64,000 nt of DNA, from positions 3,968,001-4,032,000 of the forward strand of contig JAOVFP010000007.1 of NCBI GenBank assembly GCA_025738555.1, read 5' to 3'. The notes below the pieces were generated by a model. The model saw only the letters and a list, made by a program, of their open reading frames with translations. It was not told the origin of the DNA and searched no databases. Source of the DNA: Cyathus striatus. Taxonomy: Eukaryota > Basidiomycota > Agaricomycetes > Agaricales > Nidulariaceae. Positions 46,480 to 58,007 of the stretch are shown one piece after another; the stretch's first letter is position 1; every line of letters begins with the position of its first letter. Position numbers and translations under genes: made by a program.

Positions 46480-47345
46480 ATTGAATGTATATGAGTGTAA
46501 AAATCTGTTAGAATAAATATATAAATTTAGTGTTAAAATTTGCAATTTCTTCTTTTCAGTAGATTAAGAATCTCACAGTCTCAGCAGCATCTGCCTGCCT
46601 TTATTGGACTGAGTACAGATTGTTTACATGTAATGAGTATATATAATACTAGTAGTAAGTTGATATGAAATACATATGGGGTATGAGTGGGGTACAAGTA
46701 ATAAACATGTATCACACTAGCATGAAGTTGATATAAAGTACAGGTAGAGTACAGGTAGAGAACAGGTAGAGAACAGGTAGAGAACAGGTAATGAATATGT
46801 ATCACATTAGCATGAAGTTGATATAAAGTACAGGTAGAGTACAGGTAATGAACATGTATGATAGTCATAAAGTCTACCTGTAGTCCAGGTAGAGTCCAGG
46901 TAGAGTCCAGGTAATGAATATGTATCACACTAGCATGAAATTGGTATAAAGTACAGGTAGAGTACAGGTAGAGTCCAGGTAGAGTCCAGGCAATGAACAT
47001 GTATCACACTAGCATGAAGTTGGTATAAAGTACAGGTAGAGTACAGGTAGAGTTCAGGTAAAGTCCAGGTAATGAATATGTATCACACTAGCATGAAGTT
47101 GGTATAAAGTACAGGTAGAGTACAGGTAGAGTACAGGTAATGAACATGTATGATAGTCCTAAAGTCTACCTGTAGTCCAGGTAGAGTTCAGGTAGAGTTC
47201 AGATAGAGTTCAGAAGTCTACCTGTAGTCCAGGTAGAGTTCAGGTAGAGTTCAGATAGAGTTCAGAAGTCTACCTGTAGTCCAGGTAGAGTCCAGAACTC
47301 TACCTGGAGTCCACCTGAAGTCTACATGGAGTCCACCTGGACTTC
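46480..47345. repeat. Expanded right subterminal array of the KDZ element
   Basis: Words of the type GTACAGGTAGAGTACAGGTA and GTCCAGGTAGAGTTC recur dozens of times in higher-order blocks of about 120 bases. These blocks also contain AACATGTATCACACTAGC and ATGAAGTTGGTATAAA. The left end of the element has the same words in opposite orientation. The frame on the minus strand over it is a repeat translation. Confidence 0.85.
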
Positions 47346-47381
47346 ACCTGATTTGGTGGAGTGCAATATACTGAACTTCTA

Positions 47382-47930
47382 TGACTCCATCAAGTGTGAT
47401 ACTGTGCTGAGTGTGACACTATGCATTGCATATTACACTGTCAAGTATGACACCATGTGTTGAGTGTGGCACTATGCATTGAGTGTGACACTGTGTGTTG
47501 AGTGTGACATCATGTGACATCATGTGTTGAGTGTCACACCATGTGTGATGAGTGTCACACTTATCACATTTGTCGCACTTTTTGTAGTATCACAGTATAA
47601 CAGTTGTCACAGTCACTTGTTGCATAATGTCACAGTGTCACACAGTATCACAGATTTTGATAGCTGTGACACTATGTGACAAGTGTGATAATGAAGATGA
47701 CCCTGATGACCATGACAATGTGAATGTGAAATTTGCATCATTATGACCATGTGTGATACTGTGACACTATGCAATGGTAACTGTAACAACTCCAATACTG
47801 TGACACTGCAAAAAGTGACAAGTGTAATACTATGTGAAACATAACTGTGATGACTGCAATACTGTGAGACACATAATATTGTGATACTGTAATACTATGT
47901 GACTCTATGGGAAAACAAAGTTATATTTCA
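47382..47930. repeat. GTGTGACACTATG repeats and CACAGT-rich sequence in element 3
   Basis: Degenerate units of GTTGAGTGTGACACTATGCATTGA echo the satellite of element 1. They are followed by CACTGTGACAC-like words. No gene is seen. Confidence 0.6.
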
Positions 47931-48645
47931 TTTCCATCAATTGGAAAATTTCTCATTCCACCTGGATTCCACCCAGAGAAAATGTTCTTTAACATGGACT
48001 CAATGTGGACTTTGTCCAGAAATTATCATGTCCATCTGGAAAATCTGTGTTCCATGTGGATTCCATCTGGAAAATCTGGTTTTCATATGGAATCCACCTG
48101 GAAATTCCAGACATTTTCTTGTCTGTTCAGAGTCCATCTGGAAATTGGGGGGGAGGGTAAAGTACTGGGTGAATAGCACAATGTAGTTCATTAGTTATGA
48201 ACAATAGGATTGAAAACAATGGAGTTGTATATAAATAGTTTTCTCATTGTCTTCAAACAATGGATGAATAGCACAATGAAAGAGTGCATATTATCCTTTG
48301 TTAGTGTATTGTAATTAATTATTGGTATGTGTATTGTATTTGGTGATGATTTAGCATTGTTTGTTCATGTATGGTATTGGGTATATTTGATTAGTAGTGT
48401 GATATATCATGTGATTGTGTGAAATATTTGGTCATGTGACATGACTGTGTAATTCCTTTTATTGTGGTATACAGTGCATTTGCATGCATTATATATAATC
48501 AATAATCAGGCCTGACACTGCCAGTGGCATATATGGATATACTGTACCAATCAAATCAATTTGGCACCCCTCTTGGTGTGTGACAGGCTCAACCACCAAA
48601 AGCTTTTGGCACTTTGAAATCTCAGCATGACACTCCCAAAATTTG

Positions 48646-50024
48646 CAGTACTTTACACTCCCCCCCCCCTTCACCATGAATTCATGTGAATTTCACCAAG
48701 AGTTCACATATTCACATGAAATTCACATGAATATCACCTATTTGACATAAAATTCACATGAAATTCACCTGAAATTACATGAACTTCATGTGATTTTGAA
48801 TATTTTCTAAAAAGCATAGGTTCATGAACTTTCATGTATTTTAGGTGAAATTAAAGTGAAAATATAGTGAAATTCACATGAAAAATTGAGTGAAATTCAT
48901 TTAAAAACATGGAGAAAATGAATTTATTTATTGATCATGTGACTGATTTACATATTACAAAGCAACAATAGTATTAATTAATGTCCCCCAATTTCCTGCC
49001 CTTGCACTTGATGTCCCATCCCCTGCTTTCCCACACCTCCCGCCCCTCTGCTCACTGTGCGCTTCATCCCGCTCACTATCCCACCCCTCTGCTCGCTGCA
49101 TGCTCCATCCCACTCGCTATCCCCGCCCTTCCACTCACTGTGCTCCCCATCCCACTTGTTACCCCACCTCTCCGCTCACTATCCCACCCCTCTGCTTGCT
49201 ATTCCGCTCCCTGTGCTCGTTGTGCGCCCCAACGTGCTCGTCATCCTGCCCCTCATGCTCACTGTGTGCCTCCCGCTTTCCCGTGCTCTTGTTGTTACTG
49301 TGTTTGTTCTTGATGAAGAAAGAGGAGGAGGGAGTGAGTGAGATAGGAGAGGAGTGAGGGTGGGGGATCAAAGAGTGGAACAGAGGGAGGAGGGAGGGGG
49401 GAGAGGGAGGGGGGAGAGGGAGGGGAGAAGGGAGTGAATGATGATGATGTGGCAAGAAGCAAGAATCAACAATGGTGCGACGTGTTTTGGTCATGTGATA
49501 TTTCAATCATGTGACAAAGTATTAGAAAGCGGAGGGTTGATGGGGGTATATAGTGTGGGAAATATTTTTTCCATACAAGTGTTCATGGTGTAGTGGTTAA
49601 ATGTTGTACTGTGGGAAAACTATTAGTTATCACTCTGAGGCTGGTGGTTCAACTCTGACTTGAGTCATTATTTACTACATACATTTATTTTTATTATTAG
49701 TAAGCAACACTATGAAATACAATTGAAGCTCGCTACAATTGTATAAGCTTCATGTGAATTTCTGGTGAAATTTATGTGAACTTCACTAAGTGACATGAAA
49801 ATCTGGTGAAAATTTTCATGTGAAGATCAAGTGAATTATTCACCTGAAATTCACATGAATTGGTGAAGTTCATGTGAAATTCATGTGAAATTCAGGTGAA
49901 ATTATTAGCAGTGTTCTCACTGAAATTCAGCAAAAATAATGCAAAAAAGTTCACCTAAATTTCACATGAACTTCACATGAACTTCACTAATTCACGTGTA
50001 AGGGGGGGGGAGTGTAAAGAGCTC
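48646..50024. mobile_element. Non-autonomous TIR element 2' with exact 8-base target duplication
   Basis: AAAATTTG flanks it exactly (48638-48645 and 50025-50032). The ends are CAGTACTTTACACTCCCCC and, reverse-complemented, GAGCTCTTTACACTCCCCC. TTCACATGAA-type word arrays lie inside both ends. The order of a GC minisatellite (48990-49420) and a tRNA-like module is the same as in element 2 but inverted. No transposase is present. Confidence 0.9.
49580..49670 (+). other. tRNA-like sequence inside element 2'
   Basis: The A box is TGGTGTAGTGG (49586-49596) and the B box is GGTTCAACTCT (49646-49656). The B box lacks the CG of the consensus GGTTCGA, consistent with CpG decay. The acceptor stem does not pair. 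Confidence 0.6.
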
Positions 50025-50323
50025 AAAATTTGGCATCTTCAGACTTAACCTAGTCCAAAAATTATTTGTATTGTATACATTATTATTTCAAAACTTGTTA
50101 AGACTTTGTAGGCTATTAGTTAGTAGTGTAAAAATGATAAACCACTGGGAAAAGTGACAGAACTGATGGTTCAAACCACTCTCAAGACAAGAATTTTGGG
50201 CACTTGGTAGGCACTAAATATGCAATGAAAAAACCTTTTGGCACTGACAATTTTAATGCGTGACAGGTGCCAAATTTCGGCATTTTCAAGAGGTGTGTGA
50301 TGCATGACTGCCGAATTGATTTG

Positions 50324-50945
50324 GTTCGAACAGTATTTGCTGAACTTGAAAGCGCTGTTGCTTGGTGGGAGTGCGGGCTCTGCACAAAGTCTGAATACAA
50401 TGGTGCTGTTGGTCAATACTATTACAAGGTACTAAGTAGTAAGTAGATACAATAGCATGTATTATGAACTGTAGTCATCATAACAATATAAAACTTTCTT
50501 GTTCTTTCACATAGATTCAACATCTGCTGAAATGTAAATAATAAAACAAAACAGGAGACATAACACCAATATAAAATACAAAATAAGGTATATTCGAGTA
50601 AGATAGTCCAAGCTATGTTCATCCATGAAATACTTGCAGTATAAACAATGTTCATAGTAAGCAATGTTCATAGTCTAAACAGTATTCAAAGTCTAAACAA
50701 TGTTTAAAGTCCAAGCAATGAGAATATTCAATAAAGCAGTAATACTGCAGAGATCGCCCATATCGTTGAGTACTGGGAGTGCCGAAGAGAATCAAGAAGC
50801 AATCCAGAGGGGGCGATACAAGGACTAGTGTGGTTTAAAGCACTGTAACTGAGTGTAACTGGCAGTGTTTGAAGAGAGATCAAGATCTAGCACAGGGAGA
50901 TATGAGAACCATAGAGCAGAAATCGAAGGGATGAGAAGCCGATAC
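50324..50945. other. Downstream stretch of the kinase-like gene
   Basis: I see no gene. A short run of (A)CAATGTTCATAGTCTAAAC-like units lies at 50640-50720. CpG becomes more frequent after about 50750. Confidence 0.4.
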
Positions 50946-53900
50946 TTAGAATACAGATGAAGACGATGATTGGATTCCAGGTCCTAAAGAAGGCGATGGA
51001 AGGACCGGAGTCAGTGCAATTGCCTGAGCATGCTTTGCACATTCATCATCAAGAATCCTGTAGTATTCCTCCAGAGGTGGAGCAACTGTCTGTTGCTCAA
51101 TGGCATCCCAATCACTGTATGAATAAACGAAATCAGAACAAGTAAGAATAATGAATGAGAATCATACATCGTTTCGAACATCTAATGATCATGGATCTGC
51201 CCGTAGGTCAGTTGGTTCTCTACACTCGAGTCCATCATCTACAAGATAAAGAATACATAAGAATAAGCATAGAATATAATGTTGAAGAAAAACATACCCT
51301 TATAATGAAGTCCTTTTCAGCAATAGTCAAAGACTCATCTAACCTCAGGACCCTGGACTTGGAATCTCTGGGATGGGTCTCGACATTCACTAGATCTGCA
51401 TAGAGAAATCCCCCACACAGTAGTAGATGTGTAATGACACCTATGATGTAAAGATCTGCCCCAAAACTATGATACTAGCTCTTCATGACTTCAGGTACCG
51501 CATAGACAGATGTGCCGCATGGAATATTGACAGTCCATGGGTTGTTTTCGGTCCACATAAACGGGAATGTGTATGTATCCAGCTTAGCTTCTTGAACGCG
51601 AGCCTGATTCTTGAGATAGGCTGTGGTCCAAGTAGAGAACTTGGACGAGGATATGAGGTCTTGTGAGGGAATGGCAAATCGGTGAGCCATTCCGAAATCA
51701 CCAATTGCGAGATGATCCGAGATGGTTAGGAAGATGTTCTCGGGCTTCACATCCCAATGAATGAATGCGAGAGTGATGGAGGTCCCTAGGTGCGATGACC
51801 TAAAAGCAGATTAGACAAAGACATAATGAAAATGAGTGAAGATGACTTACAGTGCTGATGGGCACCTCCCTTACACATCTGAAACTCATGGGAAAATTTT
51901 TTTGTGCATTTTTTTGATATTTTTTTAGGAAGGAAACCTATGAAAAGACGTTGATTTACCATGTTGTCTCATTTTTTCCCACGGTGTATCTATTTGTTTC
52001 ACTTTTCCTGCGAGAGGTTACATTTTTGGTGGTATCCTTGGGCAGGGGCAGGCAGATAATTCGGTGCACACTCAGGGTCTGCGTGTGGAAATCTGATTCT
52101 GAGTGTGAATAATATGTAAGTGAGCATGATGAAGTATAAAAGTGAGTGTGATAAAATATATAAGTGAGCGTGAAGCAATATAGTTAATAAATATACCTAT
52201 CCTAAATATGTACTGTACTACTGAAAATCTTGAGCATGAGCATGATAAGTACTCTTATTCATGCTCATGCATATCCATCATAACCTGTGCGTGAGTGTGA
52301 ACATGTACAAATATTATATTTAATTTACTAGTTGATTTTTAGTGAGCATGGTAAGTATCTATTTTCACGCTCACCCATATTTTCAGTGACTTGAGTGTGA
52401 GTGTGAATATAAGTACTTTGCTAAACCCCATACCATCTCAATAGGATTTAGTGTGAACTTGAAAGATATATTCAAGCTCACTCTCAAATGAAAGGAAATA
52501 AGTGTGAGTGTGAATAGACTACAGATACACATCACACTCACACTCAACACCCCATGCCCACTGCCGAGTCCTTGAATTTGAGAGTAAGTGTGTATATATA
52601 GTACAGTGAGTTCAATTTGCTGAATTTTCACATGTAACATTTATACTCACTAAATATCTTATTCTTGCCATATAATTTCATAATTTAGCTGTTGGAACAT
52701 TCAAGAATGCTCAAAAGCTTGCTCCTCAATGCTTAGATGCAATTTCTACAGCTCACATATGAAGGTTTTTTCGTCATTGTTGGTGGGGTGGTACATGAGT
52801 GCCTATCAGTAAGCACTAATAACTATCCTCCTCGTGTCTGAACTTTCCTTATGACTCTGATAATATCTTAGAATTGAACTTAACATCCAACAGTATGCAT
52901 ACGCAGTTAAAAAATATACTTCACACCTTTGTATACCTCAAAGTATTTGGATGGACATCATTGCTCGAGCTTAGAATTTTAAGGTGGTGCGATTATGTAA
53001 TTTATACCATATATGGTAATTAAGTATTACATAATACATCATGTTTCATTTTTCTGGCCGCCCAAGAAAAAAAAGAAAAAAAAGTTGTCCAATCAACTTG
53101 GGAAGCACATCATCGTTAGAACTAGTCTATCTAATGCCATTAAATGTGTTTCTGAAGTGAAAGGACACGGTTAAAAAATGTAGTTTAAGTTTTACCAAAA
53201 ATGATGGCTCCCTGCCAAATCAGATGCTGGGAAGTCGCTGATGGCACTGTACGACTTCTGCGACATAAAATATAGCCAAGCCGCCGGAAAAAGTGGACAC
53301 TTGCGCATTGATATCATACAGGGTACCGGCATATGATTGCTATCAAGCAGTCAGATCTGGACTGCAATTGAAAAGTGCAAGAAACTCTCGTACTATCACC
53401 ATGAACATCTCGTCCCCGCACACAAATCCCCTGAAAACCATAACAACCCAATGAGACCAATTCATTACCTTGGTCAGTTCGAGTTCCTTCTCAGCAAGAC
53501 AAACGTGTTTCATCCTCCCGACAGCCACCACCCTTCGGCATTCGCCGATCTCCATTAACAACGGCGTACCAACTCACTGTTCCGTACGCACCCGCACCCA
53601 ACGGCTTCTCATACGAGTAGGTCGCGAATATATCCGTCACCCAGACGCGACGTCCCAGTTTCGGCACTGGAATGTCGTGAACCCGCTTCACCACTATGAC
53701 CGGATCCTGGGCCTCCAGAGGTGAGTATTTCGCCACCTCAACGGTGAAATCCTCTTTATACTCTACTGACTGAGGGACTCCAGTGGCATGACCTTCTTGT
53801 GGGACCGAATTCAGTTTTTTGTCTTCATCGCCCTCTGATACCGGTGGATCGGGAACTTCCGCTGGACTGGTTCGTCCAGCAAATGGCCTAGGTAATGGCA

Positions 53901-55240
53901 TGAATAGTTGCTGGATACCACAAGCAGATGGATCTTTGACAACGTGAATGCTACTGCTACAAGAAGTATTAGATCATTAGAATGAAGTTATGCCGGAAAA
54001 AGTACCTCGGCTTCAGATAGCCACTCAAACGAGGACATATCACCCCAGCATCCCCGGTGCAAGCTTCCGTATGGGATATGATTTGGAATTCCTCAGTAGT
54101 CAGAGACGGACGATCTCCCAGCCGATTCGCTTCGGGAATAAGACGCACAAAGCACTGCGACGTGGCGGAAGGTTGGACGGGAAAGGCAACTTCCAGGACG
54201 GCAGCTTGGTGCCCGACGACATTCAGCACCACTAGGTCGATAATTCCAGGAACAACAGTTATAAACGAAACAAGTTCAGTCAGCGCCTGTTTAATAAAGT
54301 TGAGAAGATTACACTCACTCGGCATTAGGTAGAGCAGGTAAGAGGTCATCGAATGATGGCCTAACGGGGTCTGCTGTAGCTGAATGGCTACGGGGCGGAA
54401 GGTATTCGGGAAGCGGTAGCGACGCTTCCCTGGAGTTTGTCGAGCTTGACGTGTTGGCGACTGGTGCGCGGTCGATCGAAACTATATGACTGGCTGTGGG
54501 ACGGTGCGGTAGGAAGGCATCGTCGACTTTACCGAACACTGAGTGATCACCTTCTCGACGAGCAGCACTGCAGAAAGTAAACGGTCAGTCTAAACGATTA
54601 ACTAGAAAAGAATAACCCACTTCGAATCAGGCGGCGCTAGACCAAGAACCCCAAACGATGTCTCAGCACGCTCATTTTCAACTGCAGCTGAATATCTGCG
54701 GTAAAACGGGTAATCTGGAAGTGGAAGTGAGCCATCACTTGAGATTCTGCTCGAGGTGATGCCCCGGTGCCCCGTTCTTGCGCCCATCACGTCGTTGGAT
54801 ATGCCTTTGTGGTTGTCCTGTGTGAACGCGGAGTAGTCCTCTCCGCCGTCGATTGTGACGCCAGCTATAAAGAACTAAGCATCTCACTGCAGAAAATACT
54901 ATAACTAGACGCACCATGGGTCCTCGCGTCAGCCACCATGACCAATTCTTCCTCATCCCAACATCGGCGTCCTCCCCGCAACTGAGTAGCAGCTGAAGAA
55001 AAGTAATGAGAAAACGCTGGGACGATGTCAAAAAGGAGACACACCGTCGTAGTATTGAGCAATCTGAATACCGATGGAGGGTCGACGAAGGTGTCCCTTA
55101 ACATCAACGGCCCGAACTTTAACGGACGTCAGGCCATGACGTGCGGGCCTGCGGCCGTCTTGTGTCCTGCGAATCTTGGGAGTACTATGATAAAGTTGCA
55201 CGGATACCTCGACGGCACAAATTAGATAAGTGGTGGAGTG
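50946..55240 (-). pseudogene. Protein-kinase-like gene K1, split and broken
   Basis: Right to left: SVKVRAVDVKGHL (55125-55085), an intron, MVADARTHGASSYSIFCSEML (54950-54890), SLPLPDY and SLPLPEY Ser/Pro segments, EYKEDFTVEVAKYSPLE (53770-53720), a glycine-rich loop LGAGAYGTV (53595-53570), then a shifted frame with VVAVGRMKHVC and ELELTKVM...VVMVFRGFVCGDEMFMVI (53530-53380). The C-lobe resumes at 51880-51200: FQMCKGGAHQH, a GT-AG intron, IHWDVKPENIFLT (catalytic loop), IGDFGMAHRF, GTSVYAVPEVMKS, a TAG, then FGADLYIIGVITHLLLC. The tail ends LGPGIQSSSSSVF at TAA (50946-50948). Lesions are a 1-base insertion (53535 region), G for the AVK lysine, W in HRD, the TAG at 51475, and about 1.4 kb of foreign sequence between the lobes. 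Paralogue: K2 at 34690. Confidence 0.75.
51890..53330. mobile_element. AT-rich insertion splitting kinase-like gene K1
   Basis: Kinase C-lobe coding ends near 51890 and N-lobe coding ends near 53345. The sequence between is AT-rich with many GAGTGTGAGTGTGAAT and GAGCATGATAAGT words in both orientations (52070-52590), resembling the subterminal word arrays of the TIR elements. I cannot define its ends or a target duplication. Confidence 0.45.
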
Positions 55241-56605
55241 TGCGGTATACTTGGTGAGGTGGCACTGCTGGTTGAAGTTGGAGCTGGTGCAAAGATGGTG
55301 GAAGCAAAAGTCAATTCGAATGTCGAAGCCGCATAAGTCACGATGACTCAGCATCCTCAAAACCAAACACCCTCGATTCAAAACACTGCCGATTCGGCGC
55401 GGGTCCGGGCGGGGTTTATGCATGCCATCCACAGCTGGGCATCCTCTACATTCTAATTACCTATAAACGACATTACTAGGCATTGTCCTCTTCTGCTTTT
55501 TTCCCCTGAAACTCTTTACCATAGGACTTTTGAAGCAACTAGCGCTGTCCTCTTTTCTCTCTCAATTTTCAAAGCAACCACGAAATTTGCACGAAATGAC
55601 GGTCTGGCAACTAGCATATAGAAGTACAAGGACCATTAGCAAATATACTGATATATTTCGTTGATCTTACGCCTGCTTAACTTAATGCGTTTTGCTACCT
55701 CCTGTTCTAACACTAGAGGACTTTGCACACAGCAGGGCGATAAATACATCGTTGCATACGGGTCACGCATGAGCCTCACCCAGGTGTCTTAGGATTGGGG
55801 TTTAGCTGACCGCGCAGCAGGTAGTTAAAACATTAATTCATCATGACCTTGAAGATTATATCGTACTTTTCCTTTTCCTTTCCCCAGACTACACCGAGGA
55901 AGACTGAGACCGTATCAGTTTATGCAGACTCTAGCTTGACAATCGGACGGTACAGAGTCGCAGGCGTATCTATCACTGTCTACCTTCCAGCTCATTGAAG
56001 ATCATCACAACCATGGGAATCCCATTGAAAGGAGGCTTCGTATCGTGCGGTGGAGGTATTGGGGTGCCTTTGGACTGCTTGGAGACACAGTGCTTATCGG
56101 GGATGAAGGCTGCAAGTAACAGTGAAGTACTCTCGCGGTAGCGGATGATTAGATGATGAGACCAGGTTTGATGGTACGAAGGCAGAGAACGGGATTGTCT
56201 GACGACCCTATGTGTGTTCTTTCATACTCAGACACTTCATCCATCTAACCGTACGATGGTTCTGCACCGCTTCGCGGCCAACGACGCTCCATGCAATCCT
56301 TTTCGCTCTCCAGCTTGCTCCACGTTCATATATACGTCTGTTGCCGCTGCTCCAGAGTCCAAAGCAGATCGACCGCCATATATGACTCATCGTCTTCCGC
56401 TCAGAAAGCGACGATAGGCACTTTTGAGCAACTAGCAATGTTTGCTTCGAACAAGCGTATGATAAATCGGGAGACATTCCTGTATCCGGATGCTATAATC
56501 ACAAAAATTGTGGTGCTCGCTCGTGATGCTTTTATTCGGTGTTCTCGGACAAGTTCAACATGACTTTTCAGTCTTCGCCCTCCATTTCTTTGGACGACAT
56601 AGCCC

Positions 56606-56893
56606 ATGTTCAATAACCTGTCGGCTACTCCTCTCGTATGCTGTCGTAAGATCAGTTCTTGTCACAACCTTCATTGTCGCTATATCGATCACCCTGGCGT
56701 CAACTTGTGGAATGTACCTGTCCTCCTCTCAATCGTTATCCCAGCCTCTATCATTCCGCTCTTAATTACGCTTCAGACAGACTCGGAGGCTGAGCTCGCT
56801 CAACACGTCCGCGAGAAACAATTAGATCGATATTTACTTCTGTTCCCTGCACATGCCTTGTTCAACTTCCTTCATACACTCAACATGTGCTAA
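56606..56893 (+). CDS. Hypothetical frame, unit C copy
   Basis: The 95-residue counterpart of 9890-10273 shares the same hydrophobic core and stop position. No family is recognised, and the coding status is uncertain. Confidence 0.25.
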   Translation: MFNNLSATPLVCCRKISSCHNLHCRYIDHPGVNLWNVPVLLSIVIPASIIPLLITLQTDSEAELAQHVREKQLDRYLLLFPAHALFNFLHTLNMC

Positions 56894-57244
56894 CTTTGTA
56901 TCCATGGCCACCCCGATACCTTCAAATAGCAGCGAGATTTTACCCCGCAGTTAACACTGTCGCTTTCATGCATATGGCTAGGAGCCTGGAGGCTTTTACT
57001 GTAAATCTTAAGAACGAACGAACGAACGAACGAACACCTTGCTGACACCTACGATTCAGAAGTCTCAGCGTTCTGTTCGCTGGATAGCGGGGCTACGGCT
57101 ACGGGTTCGCAGTGGGTAGTCAGGTTTGGCGGTGATGACTATCGTACGTGTTCTTTCGTCAGACCAGAGCAGTGAGGAGTGCTAAAAGCGTAACTATATA
57201 GATACACTGTAAATCGACGAATCTAAAGGTACCCAATCACTGGC

Positions 57245-57661
57245 GTGTCTATTTCTGACGACTTTTCAGTTCATCCACGACTTTCATGGCTTATGCGACC
57301 ACAGCCGGAGGAGACCTCGCTTGGTGCAGTGGAGGCAGCGGGTGCCAGTATCACGTTGCTTGTCACTATCCGAGGCCCAGGCGAATCAACTGCGCAGTGG
57401 CAGATGGACCATGGAGAACGGAAGTTTAAGCTTGTGAACGCTCTCTGCTGGGATCTACAGAGGGGGAACAATCAGGCGTTCGCATTTATGTGCTGCTCTC
57501 TCGGATGGACCTTCCAGGCGCGAGAGTTTGAAAAAAACGGCACTCTTAAGTATAGCATATATAAATCCATGTACTATCAAGTGATCTCACAACAAATCGT
57601 TCTCGTTCTTTCAAATGAATCCAATAATTTGAATCACACAAGTCTATTAGATGCTAAATAG
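57245..57661 (+). CDS. Hypothetical 138-residue frame, unit C
   Basis: The frame contains PQPEETSLGAVEAAGASITL, then CSLGWTFQAREFEKNGTLKYS. It is open here but truncated by a stop in unit B (10893). No family is recognised. If real, unit C holds the intact version. Confidence 0.25.
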   Translation: MSISDDFSVHPRLSWLMRPQPEETSLGAVEAAGASITLLVTIRGPGESTAQWQMDHGERKFKLVNALCWDLQRGNNQAFAFMCCSLGWTFQAREFEKNGTLKYSIYKSMYYQVISQQIVLVLSNESNNLNHTSLLDAK

Positions 57662-58007
57662 CAGGTAACGATACTGTAAGATCCTATCAACAAATAGCGG
57701 AACGAAACGCGGGATCAACTGCTGAGTAGCAGGTATAGATGATGTAAGATCCTAGCTGAAACCAAAAACTATCCCGTAGACTGTGAAAGTTAGAGGCAGA
57801 AAGGAAAAAGATATCGACGTGGAGTGATGGCTCGGAGGGTTACGACTAGAAGGAAAGGGATACGTTCTTGATAGTCCCAAAGAACGTCCGTAGTGCTTGT
57901 CCTTGATCAAGGTTGGGCGGAGGCTCCGAGATCTGAACGTTCATGTCGACCGATTCATCGGGCATGGATCCTCGAATCCTAAGAAAAAAACTCCCCTCTT
58001 CTACTGG

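Larger units (their letters stand above)
39547..47373 (+). mobile_element. KDZ-superfamily DNA transposon, 7.8 kb, 8-base target duplication
   Basis: AACTTCTA flanks it exactly (39539-39546 and 47374-47381). The inverted ends share ATTG...TCC.CC...AATCAGGT. Subterminal arrays of CAGGTAGAGTCCAGG-type words lie at 39577-39860 and, much expanded, at 46740-47345. It carries a tRNA-like module, a hairpin-repeat array, a hypothetical acidic protein gene and a KDZ transposase gene broken by a frameshift and stops. It is nested within element 3. Confidence 0.88.
39073..48166. mobile_element. TIR element 3, host of the nested KDZ element
   Basis: GGGTGAATAG flanks it on both sides (39063-39072 and 48167-48176). 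The ends are AGGTCTTTACACTCCCCC and, reverse-complemented, AGTACTTTACCCTCCCCC. Its subterminal words are of the type CCAGATGGAATCC (39100-39310 and 47940-48140). Between them lie the 7.8-kb element 4 and a short stretch with GTGTGACACTATG-type units. It has no gene of its own that I can see. Confidence 0.75.
48552..50323. mobile_element. Possible outer TIR element around element 2'
   Basis: CAAATCAATTTGGCA at 48552 is mirrored by TGCCGAATTGATTTG ending at 50323. Inside both ends lie GTGTGTGA and GCCAAAA/TTTGGCAC words in inverted order. Element 2' sits within it. No matching target duplication is visible, so this is tentative. Confidence 0.4.

Noticed and set aside
39547..47373. TET/JBP-type dioxygenase, known to accompany some KDZ transposons
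   Set aside because: I looked for the HxD...H double-stranded beta-helix signature in all frames of the element and found none.
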